Shown here piece after piece: positions 54,220-62,104 of a DNA stretch of 64,000 nucleotides (position 1 is the stretch's first letter; each line of letters opens with the position of its first letter). The translations under genes were made by a program, and so were the position numbers. The DNA is from Spirosoma arboris (lineage in GTDB: Bacteria; Bacteroidota; Bacteroidia; Cytophagales; Spirosomataceae). The stretch covers positions 434,001 through 498,000 of the forward strand of contig NZ_WPIN01000002.1 in NCBI RefSeq assembly GCF_009754945.1, given 5' to 3'. The notes beneath the pieces are model-generated. The model was not told where the DNA came from. It made no database searches and saw only the letters and a list, made by a program, of their open reading frames with translations.

Positions 54220-55302
54220 ATGTGCCAAGTCTTTTTCACTCTATTTTTATTCGGGCTTTCCTATCTTTCGCCCTCGACCGACCCAATTCGGCTTCGCTCT
54301 GAATCGCTGCCTTTTACGCCAAAAGAATTTTATATCGCTACAGTCACGGATCAACGTACTGAACAGGGCCCTATTGCCCGGCTAGCTCTGACTCCAAATC
54401 AACCTACACAACCCGTTGATCTGGATAGAGGAGTGGTTGCCAGTTTTCAGCAGTTTATTAATCAGGGGTTAAAACAAAATAAGAAATTACGCCCAATTGC
54501 TATGCGTATTCGCCAGTGTCGGGTAAACGAAACGGCAAAAGGGAATCGTGTTACTGGTCAATTTACCTATGCAGTCTCATTTGAGTTATTAGGCAAGGAT
54601 GATGCTGGAACTGAAACCAGTATTCACCTGACCGATTATCGTGGCAGTGCGAACTATACCCGGCCAATTGACCAGCCATCAGTCATTGAGCAAACCATCC
54701 GTCAGGCGCTGACTGCTTCGTTACGAAATCTGAACGACTATATGAATCGGGAAAGTAGTCGAAATGAGAAGCTGGCGAAAAGCCTTACAATCAATTTTAT
54801 TGATGATACCCGAATCACTGATGATGATACCGTACATTATAATCCTGCTCGAAAACTAACCTGGGCCGATTTTCAGGCTGCACCACGTAAGGGTAGTCAC
54901 TATGCCGCGGAGGTCTTTACTAGTTTTTCCTATGAGGGGAAAAGCACAGTTAAAGATGGGATCATTAATCTCAATCTAATGGTGAAAGTGTATATGTTAA
55001 AAACTTCATCCTGGGGGCGATCTGACACCCGCACAGCTTATGCATTAAACCACGAACAGCGTCATTTTGACATTACAAAAATTATCGTTGAGCGCTTTAA
55101 GCGTAAAATTCACCCAGATAGTTTGACACTAGAAGATTACAATAGCATCGCACAATACCAGTTTATTGAGTCTTTCCGCGAGCTAAACCGTATGCAGACT
55201 CAATATGATGATGAAACAAATCATAGTATCAATCAAGCTGCACAAGAACGTTGGAATCAAAAAATTGATGACGAACTACGTTCTTTGGGGATAATAAAAT
55301 GA
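54220..55302 (+). CDS. DUF922-like exported protein with an HExxH motif (putative metalloprotease)
   Basis: Exported protein; the ATG at 54220 gives MCQVFFTLFLFGLSYLS, a signal peptide. An N-terminal domain of unknown function (about 40-190) is followed by a C-terminal DUF922-type region: RKLTWADFQAAP, then ALNHEQRHFDITK, where HEQRH (about residues 278-282) is a gluzincin-like zinc-binding site, and a helical tail. 360 residues. A longer frame from 54112 would run through the secA terminator and is not favoured. Proteolytic activity is inferred from the motif only. Confidence 0.78.
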   Translation: MCQVFFTLFLFGLSYLSPSTDPIRLRSESLPFTPKEFYIATVTDQRTEQGPIARLALTPNQPTQPVDLDRGVVASFQQFINQGLKQNKKLRPIAMRIRQCRVNETAKGNRVTGQFTYAVSFELLGKDDAGTETSIHLTDYRGSANYTRPIDQPSVIEQTIRQALTASLRNLNDYMNRESSRNEKLAKSLTINFIDDTRITDDDTVHYNPARKLTWADFQAAPRKGSHYAAEVFTSFSYEGKSTVKDGIINLNLMVKVYMLKTSSWGRSDTRTAYALNHEQRHFDITKIIVERFKRKIHPDSLTLEDYNSIAQYQFIESFRELNRMQTQYDDETNHSINQAAQERWNQKIDDELRSLGIIK

Positions 55303-55314
55303 CCGGAATAGTGT

Positions 55315-55369
55315 AAAAGCCGTGCCACGGCTCAATAATATTGATGTGGAAACCGTAGTACGGCTTTTT
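55315..55369 (+). terminator. terminator between the DUF922-like and GT4 genes
   Basis: Imperfect stem AAAAGCCGT/ACGGCTTTT with inner pairs and a closing T-run, just ahead of the next ATG at 55381. Confidence 0.75.
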
Positions 55370-55380
55370 GCAATGCCCTG

Positions 55381-56505
55381 ATGAAAAAAGTTCGCGTTCT
55401 ACATGTTAGTACTGCTCACCAGCCGCAAGATCCACGGGTAGTATTCAAACAATGTCAGACGCTTACGGAACACTATGAGGTGTTTTGCGCGCTCCCTCAT
55501 GCAGACCCAACTATAGCGACCTCTATCCACTTTATTCGCCTGCCTTATTTTCGGCGGGTTATCTGGCGCACCCTATTGACTTGTCCATTTATTCTGCTTC
55601 GATGTTTGTGGCTACGACCGAAACTCGTGCATGTATACGTACCAGAATTGCTACCATTTGCTTATATATTTTGGCTTTTAGGTGCTCAGGTGATTTATGA
55701 GGTTCAGGAAAATCTCTACAAAAAAATGCACCTAAAAACTATAAATAAAGGCTTTTTATTGACAAAAATGTTTAGTTGGTTCGACCAACTCGCCCGACGT
55801 CATTTTTATTTAGTTTTTACCGAACATGCTTATTTACACACTTATACGGACTTGGTGAATTCCCATGCGGTGATTTACAACTATCCCCTACTGTCTTTCA
55901 TAGAGCCGTTCCGTCAACCTTATAGCCCAAATCCTGGACAACCCTCATTTTTCTATATTGGCTGGCTCAGTTTTGAACGAGCATTTGATACACTTGTTGA
56001 AGCACTAGCACAGCTTAAGATCATTTACCCAAATTTCAACGTGGATTTGTTTGGCCAATGTACTTTTGTCGAAAGTGATTTAGCTAAGCTTCCCCACTAT
56101 CGCGATATTCAGACAAATCTTGCCTTTCATGGGTATACTGATCAACGAATCGCTTTCCCTTATGCTGCTGGCGCAACGGCTGGCTTGGCGTTACTCAAGC
56201 CTGTAGGCGATTATCCTGATTCCTATACGACCAAGCTATTTGAGTACATGGCACTCGGTTTACCAGTTATTACGTCCAACTTTGCGCTTTATCAGGATAT
56301 CGTCGAACGACATCAATGTGGGTTCTGTGTGTCGCCTTATGACCCAACTCAGATTGCAGATGCACTTAGTTATCTAGTGGACCATCCAGACGAAGCGCGG
56401 CTAATGGGTCAGCGAGGATATCGGGCAGTTGAGCAGTTTTATAATTGGTCCAGTGAGGCCAATAAGCTGCTTAATTTTTATGAACATATACTTTATCGAA
56501 CCTAA
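55381..56505 (+). CDS. family 4 glycosyltransferase
   Basis: GT-B fold enzyme. N-terminal VLHVSTAHQPQDPRVVFKQC and donor-domain FFYIGWLSFERAFDTLVEAL with TKLFEYMALGLPVITSNF (the conserved Glu region). A hydrophobic stretch (ILLRCLWLRP, LVHVYVPELLPFAYIFWLLG) in the first domain may contact the membrane. 374 residues. It lies outside the main polysaccharide locus, beyond secA; its donor and acceptor are unknown. Confidence 0.85.
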   Translation: MKKVRVLHVSTAHQPQDPRVVFKQCQTLTEHYEVFCALPHADPTIATSIHFIRLPYFRRVIWRTLLTCPFILLRCLWLRPKLVHVYVPELLPFAYIFWLLGAQVIYEVQENLYKKMHLKTINKGFLLTKMFSWFDQLARRHFYLVFTEHAYLHTYTDLVNSHAVIYNYPLLSFIEPFRQPYSPNPGQPSFFYIGWLSFERAFDTLVEALAQLKIIYPNFNVDLFGQCTFVESDLAKLPHYRDIQTNLAFHGYTDQRIAFPYAAGATAGLALLKPVGDYPDSYTTKLFEYMALGLPVITSNFALYQDIVERHQCGFCVSPYDPTQIADALSYLVDHPDEARLMGQRGYRAVEQFYNWSSEANKLLNFYEHILYRT

Positions 56506-56650
56506 CAAAGGGGATTAGTAGGACAAAAACAAGACATATCGAATAGTTTATGGTATTGTTCCAATGTTCAATACTACGTTTTCCCGGAAGGATTTAACTT
56601 TAGACATTAATTAAGGGTTCTCTCAATGGTAACCCAATTTATTTGGCCTG

Positions 56651-57589
56651 ATGTACATTCACGCAGTAAGCCATTACCTACCAACACAGGTAGTTGGCAA
56701 CGAACATTTTACCCAGCTCAATGGTCTTTCCAGCGACTGGATTATCGAACGCACTGGAATTGTGGAGCGCCGAAAAGCTGCTCCCGGTGAGAATACGAAT
56801 ACCATGACCATTGAAGTCGTTAAACGGCTTCAGGAAAAAGCAGATCTATCTACGATTGATTTGATTGTTGGCGGAACGTATACGCCTTACGATACTATCG
56901 TTTCTATTGCTCATGAGGCTCAGCATTACCTGGGCATTGCAGATATCCCAACTATTTCGATTTCAACGGCCTGCTCGTCACTGCTTAATGCGATTGAAGT
57001 AGTTGAAGGTTACTTTGCATTGAATAAAGCGACTCGTGCTCTAGTCATCGTATCGGAGCATAATACCCTTTATTATAATGAGCAGGATACGATTTCCGGC
57101 CACTTATGGGGAGATGGCGCAGCAGCTTTGCTCATCACTAAAGAACGACAGAGTGAGGATGATTTTGCTATTAAAGCCCTCCTGACGGGTGGAGCTGCTC
57201 ATACTCCGAAAGCGACAACGGGAGTGATGATGAAACCTGCTGATGGGGGTGTTACCATGCCACATGGACGCGACGTTTTTATCAATGCCTGTCAGTACAT
57301 GCCTAAGGCTAGCCTACAAGTACTTGAACGTTGCGGCCTGACGTTGGCTGATGTGGATTACATTTTGCCCCACCAGGCAAATCTGCGCATTTCACGGAAT
57401 GTCATGAATACGCTTGGCTTGCCAGAAGAAAAACTGATTTCTAATATTCAGCGCTACGGGAATACAGGCTGTGCAGGCTGCGCTATAGCCCTTTCGGAGC
57501 AGTGGAATACGTTTCAAAAAGGACAGCGTATTGTCATCACCGTATTTGGAGGTGGCTATTCGTATGGGGCAATGTTGGTAGAAGTCTAA
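56651..57589 (+). CDS. 3-oxoacyl-ACP synthase III (FabH-like)
   Basis: Thiolase-fold condensing enzyme that starts fatty-acid synthesis from acetyl-CoA and malonyl-ACP. The catalytic Cys (about 108) is in ISTACSSLLNAIE, the His in LPHQANLRISRNV, and the Asn in GNTGCAGCAIALSEQW; ERTGIVERRKAA is the usual N-terminal stretch. 312 residues, about right. The last 10 residues (GGGYSYGAMLVEV) are also typical. Whether it is the housekeeping FabH or a paralogue for another acyl starter is not decidable here. Confidence 0.87.
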   Translation: MYIHAVSHYLPTQVVGNEHFTQLNGLSSDWIIERTGIVERRKAAPGENTNTMTIEVVKRLQEKADLSTIDLIVGGTYTPYDTIVSIAHEAQHYLGIADIPTISISTACSSLLNAIEVVEGYFALNKATRALVIVSEHNTLYYNEQDTISGHLWGDGAAALLITKERQSEDDFAIKALLTGGAAHTPKATTGVMMKPADGGVTMPHGRDVFINACQYMPKASLQVLERCGLTLADVDYILPHQANLRISRNVMNTLGLPEEKLISNIQRYGNTGCAGCAIALSEQWNTFQKGQRIVITVFGGGYSYGAMLVEV

Positions 57590-57693
57590 AAAGTAGTAAG
57601 TCTGTAAGTTATAAAGTGGTAAGTGGCTGACGCAGGTATATTTTCTTCGCGTCAGCCACTTACCACTTTATAACTTACAGACTTACTACTTTT
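57589..57693. repeat. 45-bp perfect inverted repeat between convergent fabH-like and M1 peptidase genes
   Basis: Arms 57589-57633 and 57649-57693 are perfectly complementary over 45 bp, with a 15-nt loop. It begins at the last base of one gene and ends one base before the stop of the other. The arm carries repeated GTAAGT units. Far longer than a normal intrinsic terminator. Confidence 0.95.
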
Positions 57694-57694
57694 A

Positions 57695-59671
57695 CTACTG
57701 AGCTTCGGCCCGCCAAACGTTGTTCTTTTCATTGACATCCGGCAGCTTTTCGTCGGGGTCAAGAACAACCGATTTTAGGGGTGAAGTTGAGTTATATTTA
57801 AATGTCCAGGAACTACCCCGTTGCCAGACTTCTACGGGCAAATTCACGCGACCTTTCTTACCATTGCTTTCAGTCACTTCAATCGTAACAGGCATGGCCA
57901 TTTTTTCGAGATTCTCAATCGAGATGAGTGATCCTTTATCGGCTGTGCCATCAACGTATTTCACCTCTTTGACACTCTGGTCTAATTTCCACGTCTCATA
58001 GAAGAAACCACGCCAGAACCAGCCTAAATCTTCACCGGCACCATCTTCAATGCTACGGAAAAAGTCATAAGGGGTTGGGTGTTTGAACGCCCAGCGATTT
58101 ACGTAATTCCGGAACGCAAAGTCGAACCGGTCGGGGCCGAGAATCACGTCACGAAGTAATTTCAGGCCCATACCTGGTTTGTAATAAGCCAGAATGCCTA
58201 AGACCCGGGGCTGCTGAACATCTGGGATGGTCATAATAGGCTCGGCAGGATAGAACAATTGGGGTGCCATATCGTGCATGGTGCCACCCACTCTATTATA
58301 CTCGCCCTTATTGAAATTGGCTGTCGAGAGGGTGTTAATAAAGGTGTTAAAGCCTTCATCCATCCAGGGAAACTTTCGCTCATTGTTTCCCACGATCATT
58401 GGGAACCAGTTGTGGCCAAATTCGTGGTCCGTTACGTTCCAGAGGGCATCTTTCTTGTCTTTATGGTCACAGAATATGATTCCGGGGTACTCCATTCCTC
58501 CAACAATCCCCGCCACATTCGTCGCCACAGGATAACTGAATTCGTACAGGTATTTTGAATAGAATTCTATCGCGCCCTTCACATATTCAGTCGAACGGTT
58601 CCAGGAGTCATTGGTAGCGCTTTCGGCTGGGTAAACCGATTGGGCAAGGGCAGTTTTACCACTTGGCAGGTTCATTTTAGCGGCATCCCATACAAACGCG
58701 CGCGAAGAGGCCCAGGCTACGTCACGGGTGTTTAAGCAACGAAATTTCCAGGTCAAGGTGCCCGATTTTTTCGGGCGAGTGTCCGCATTAGTTACTTCAT
58801 CTTTTCCCCGAATAATCACCGTCTGATCACTTTTTCGAGCTTGATCCAGGCGTTTGATCTGCTCGACAGTTAACACATCGGCCGGATTCAGCAACTCACC
58901 TGAACCTACCACAATATGATTCCAGGGAACTGTAACGCTGAATTCATAATCGCCATAGTCGAGGTAGAACTCACCGGCCCCTAAATAGGGTAGCACATTC
59001 CAGCCTTCGATGTCGTCGTACACACACATACGCGGATACCACTGGGCAATCTCGTAAATAATGCCATCCTTACGCTGAAGTTGCCCCATACGGTCAGAGC
59101 CATATTCGGGAATTTTGAAGCTATAGGCAACTTTGACTTTCACAACATCACCCTTGGGCTTTACAGGTTCGGTCAGACGAACCTGCATACGGGTATCCGA
59201 AATCTCATAAGGAGTCGCGGTAAATTTGCCCTTGCCTTGATCGACGGTTACGCTCGATATTATCAATCCACCAGCAAAACCTAAGTTACCAAACCGGCCA
59301 CCCGCAACAGGAGTCGTTTTAGCCGATCGTGAGGTGTCACTAAACGCATTCTGATCCAATTGAAGCCACAAATAGGCTAAAGATTCAGGCGAATTGTTTT
59401 TATATGTAATAGTTACTTCGCCTGTGATAGTATTTTGCTGATCGTCAAGTGCGACGTTGATCTGGTAGTCTGATCGATTCTGCCAGTAATTAGGTCCGGG
59501 AGCGCCACTGCCGGTACGGTAATCATTCCCCGGCTGCATATTAAATAAGGGATGAAATAGCGCAAGCGGGTCGTATTTTGAACCTGGCGTAGGCGTTGAC
59601 GAAGATGATGTTTGGGCGAAGGATGGTAAATTTAGCAACCACAATCCAACCCAGAGAATGATTCTTTTCAT
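57695..59671 (-). CDS. M1 family (aminopeptidase N-like) metallopeptidase
   Basis: Secreted zinc peptidase. Signal peptide [20 protein letters not shown]. The gluzincin active site is [15 protein letters not shown] with the third ligand Glu 18-19 residues later in WMDEGFNTF (about residues 414-440), and [12 protein letters not shown] corresponds to the GxMEN exopeptidase loop, with Tyr in place of Asn. 658 residues, shorter than full ERAP-type M1 enzymes, so the C-terminal helical domain is reduced. The catalytic Tyr is probably in [11 protein letters not shown]. Confidence 0.9.
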   Translation of the reverse strand: MKRIILWVGLWLLNLPSFAQTSSSSTPTPGSKYDPLALFHPLFNMQPGNDYRTGSGAPGPNYWQNRSDYQINVALDDQQNTITGEVTITYKNNSPESLAYLWLQLDQNAFSDTSRSAKTTPVAGGRFGNLGFAGGLIISSVTVDQGKGKFTATPYEISDTRMQVRLTEPVKPKGDVVKVKVAYSFKIPEYGSDRMGQLQRKDGIIYEIAQWYPRMCVYDDIEGWNVLPYLGAGEFYLDYGDYEFSVTVPWNHIVVGSGELLNPADVLTVEQIKRLDQARKSDQTVIIRGKDEVTNADTRPKKSGTLTWKFRCLNTRDVAWASSRAFVWDAAKMNLPSGKTALAQSVYPAESATNDSWNRSTEYVKGAIEFYSKYLYEFSYPVATNVAGIVGGMEYPGIIFCDHKDKKDALWNVTDHEFGHNWFPMIVGNNERKFPWMDEGFNTFINTLSTANFNKGEYNRVGGTMHDMAPQLFYPAEPIMTIPDVQQPRVLGILAYYKPGMGLKLLRDVILGPDRFDFAFRNYVNRWAFKHPTPYDFFRSIEDGAGEDLGWFWRGFFYETWKLDQSVKEVKYVDGTADKGSLISIENLEKMAMPVTIEVTESNGKKGRVNLPVEVWQRGSSWTFKYNSTSPLKSVVLDPDEKLPDVNEKNNVWRAEAQ

Positions 59672-59742
59672 GAAGTTCTGGTACGTAACAATTGTATTAT
59701 TTACTACAAATAACGTGATAAAGCCCTAATATCAGATAGGAG

Positions 59743-60351
59743 CTATACAGGCAGGTGCCAGTTGATGCCGTGATGAACAAGTAGAAACAAAAACAGGCCA
59801 ATCCAAAGGATGTCTACAAAGTGCCAATAGAGTGTAATTAGCCTGATTTTAAGCCGATTTGGTGGATTAACGCTGTATACAAACGAGTCGATATAAGGTC
59901 GCCGAAGTAGGGCTTCGCCCAACACAATACCCAGAAAAATCAGGCCGACCAGAATGTGTAGCAGATGAATTCCTGATATGATGTAAATAAACCCACCAGC
60001 CGGATTTCCCTCCAGGCCAACTCCTTCGAGAACTAATTGCCGCCATCCCCAACCTTGCAACAGCATGAATAGAATGCCTAACCCAAGAGTTGTGGCTAAA
60101 TTGGTACGGTAACTCCCGAAGCGTTCGTGCCGAAAGGCCAGCATAGCGTTATTGAGCGTAAAGCTGCTCAACATAATGACCACCGTACTGATTAAAAATA
60201 CAGTTGGCAGTTTTATATTAACCCAACCCGATCCAGTCCGACGAATCACGTATGTTACCAGCAACATCGTAAAAACCGTCACGCTACTGGCGATCCCCAA
60301 CCAGACCATAAAGCGAAACGGCTCCCGCCGTTTGGTCACGAAGTTACTCAT
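59743..60351 (-). CDS. heme-copper oxidase subunit III family protein
   Basis: Polytopic membrane protein with five helices; FIYIISGIHLLHILVGLIFLGI and LITLYWHFVDILWIGLFLFLLVHHG are the subunit III signature regions. 202 residues, like the short subunit III of cbb3-less caa3/bo-type oxidases. No subunits I, II or IV are nearby, so it is a lone gene; it may serve an oxidase encoded elsewhere. It follows ispE on the same strand. Confidence 0.85.
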   Translation of the reverse strand: MSNFVTKRREPFRFMVWLGIASSVTVFTMLLVTYVIRRTGSGWVNIKLPTVFLISTVVIMLSSFTLNNAMLAFRHERFGSYRTNLATTLGLGILFMLLQGWGWRQLVLEGVGLEGNPAGGFIYIISGIHLLHILVGLIFLGIVLGEALLRRPYIDSFVYSVNPPNRLKIRLITLYWHFVDILWIGLFLFLLVHHGINWHLPV

Positions 60352-60357
60352 AGAGGA

Positions 60358-60440
60358 CGTTTGTAGTTTGCGGTTCGTAGTTTGGAGTTACCCAACATCA
60401 GCCAGTTTTGATCTGGCATAAACGACAAACTGTAAACTTT
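60358..60440. repeat. degenerate long hairpin after ispE
   Basis: 60359-60375 pairs with 60421-60437 (13 Watson-Crick and two G-U pairs of 17), enclosing a small GCCAG/CTGGC stem at 60401-60417. It resembles the other long hairpins but has decayed. Confidence 0.45.
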
Positions 60441-60441
60441 T

Positions 60442-61248
60442 TCATAGTTCTCCTTTCCAAACGCGGTAGGCTGAAAATTGGTTTGGGACGACGATAGGGG
60501 CATTAAAAATTCCATATACCGTTGAACCCGATCCACTCATACTGGCGTATACAGCCCCAGCGTCGTAAAGTTGTTGCTTAATTTCAGCCAAAACCGGGTA
60601 TTTAGGAAACAGGCTGTCCTCAAAATCATTGTGTACCCAATCACGCCAGGTACCAATCGGCATTTGTAACTGTTCGATCAAAGGTATTGTAGGCTGATGA
60701 GGTTTGACTCCGGCATAAGCTTCGGCGGTGGAGATAGCCAGGTTTGGATAAACAAGCACAAGATGATATCCTTTCAGATCAACTGAAATTTCCGAGAACA
60801 CATCGCCTTTTTCTACACAATACAATGGACGATTCTGGATGAAGAAAGCGCAATCGCTACCCAGCAAACGAGCGTAATCTTCTAATGTTGAAACGCCGAG
60901 AGCCAGGCCAAATTGTTCATTTAGTGATTTCAGAACAAAGGCGGCATCGGCCGATCCTCCGCCCAGCCCAGCCCCAATCGGCACTAGTTTGTGCAGATGC
61001 ATTTGAACAAATGGAAGGTCAAAATCAGCCTTTAATAAGTTGTAAGCCTTAACACAAAGATTATGTTGGCTATCTCCCGGAATGGCTAATCCACTGCTAC
61101 CAAATGTGAATTCATCAGCTGGAATTATTTCCACTATATCTCCCCAACTAACGGGATAAAAACACGATTGCAGGTTGTGGAAACCATCAGCCCGCTTTTC
61201 AGTGATACGTAAACCAAGATTAATTTTACAGGAGGGAAATGTAAGCAT
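60442..61248 (-). CDS. ispE: 4-diphosphocytidyl-2-C-methyl-D-erythritol kinase (IspE)
   Basis: GHMP kinase of the MEP isoprenoid pathway that phosphorylates CDP-ME. N-terminal SCKINLGLRITEKRADGFHN, the ATP loop KLVPIGAGLGGGSADAA (about residues 86-102), and C-terminal MSGSGSTVYGIF are all family signatures. 268 residues, normal. A TACCTTTG element lies 23 bases upstream. Confidence 0.96.
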   Translation of the reverse strand: MLTFPSCKINLGLRITEKRADGFHNLQSCFYPVSWGDIVEIIPADEFTFGSSGLAIPGDSQHNLCVKAYNLLKADFDLPFVQMHLHKLVPIGAGLGGGSADAAFVLKSLNEQFGLALGVSTLEDYARLLGSDCAFFIQNRPLYCVEKGDVFSEISVDLKGYHLVLVYPNLAISTAEAYAGVKPHQPTIPLIEQLQMPIGTWRDWVHNDFEDSLFPKYPVLAEIKQQLYDAGAVYASMSGSGSTVYGIFNAPIVVPNQFSAYRVWKGEL

Positions 61249-61270
61249 TTGATCAAGTATAGCCGTATTA

Positions 61271-61278
61271 CAAAGGTA
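61271..61278 (-). promoter_or_regulatory. candidate -7 element for ispE
   Basis: Minus-strand TACCTTTG fits TAnnTTTG close to the ispE start; no -33 match seen at the usual spacing. Confidence 0.35.
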
Positions 61279-61339
61279 ATTCTTCCCAATCTAAACTATT
61301 CGTGAGGATACAAAAGCGAGGTCCAGCGATCTCAACAAA

Positions 61340-62095
61340 TTGGCTGCTTTTTGGTTAAGCCTATTTGAAAAACTTCATTTCTCACACCTTATTAAATCCG
61401 CCCTTGTCGCTTTGTTAACAGGTTTACTAGTGTCAGCTTGCGTGAAAACAGACTCTAAGGTCGTCACGCCAGGTATACCAGAGGACCCTGACTGGATTCG
61501 CTTAGAGGCTCCTGCAGGTGGCGAAGCGATGGATGTAGCTGGAAATATAGACAGTGTCTTGTTTGTATCGACAATGTTTAAAATTTACAAGACGACTGAT
61601 CAGGGCAAAACATGGGATATAATCTGGTCGGGTAACACAGGTCCAAATCCGGTGCTTATTCAAAAGGATACGCTCTGGCATCTGAAAGGTATAGTAACGT
61701 CTGTAACCAAAGCAAATTCGATAAAAACGGTACAAACAATTACACCAAAGGAATATAGTCTGGATGCAGGAAAGTCCTGGAATGCCATCAACGGACACGC
61801 CGAGTTAGGGAGACAAATTAACCGTATCAAGGCCTCAAACGGCACAATCTATTCTATTAAAGAGAACTCGACGAATAGCACGGTAAATCCATCCGAAATC
61901 ACAAAACAGACAGCTACTTCATTGATTCCAGTACGTTTTCCATTCAAGCACACAATTAGTTCGTTGCTTCTCGATTCACAAAACAGACTGTATGTGGCTG
62001 TTTCTGGCACTTATCTACCAGAAAGCAATGGCATTTACTGTTGCCCGAGAGACCTCCCTTCAGTAGTTTACGTTTCGAAACGGCCGTTGCCTTAG
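61340..62095 (+). CDS. lipoprotein with BNR-like repeats, function unknown
   Basis: 251 residues from a TTG at 61340, the only plausible start. The signal LIKSALVALLTGLLVSAC ends at a lipobox Cys. The mature part has BNR/sialidase-like elements (KIYKTTDQGKTWDIIWSG, YSLDAGKSWNAING) that usually form beta-propeller blades, but there are too few for a full propeller. It could be truncated relative to its family, or the domain could be partial. It is divergent from ispE and converges on the OmpA-like gene. Confidence 0.6.
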   Translation: MAAFWLSLFEKLHFSHLIKSALVALLTGLLVSACVKTDSKVVTPGIPEDPDWIRLEAPAGGEAMDVAGNIDSVLFVSTMFKIYKTTDQGKTWDIIWSGNTGPNPVLIQKDTLWHLKGIVTSVTKANSIKTVQTITPKEYSLDAGKSWNAINGHAELGRQINRIKASNGTIYSIKENSTNSTVNPSEITKQTATSLIPVRFPFKHTISSLLLDSQNRLYVAVSGTYLPESNGIYCCPRDLPSVVYVSKRPLP

Positions 62096-62104
62096 TGAAT
62101 AGGC

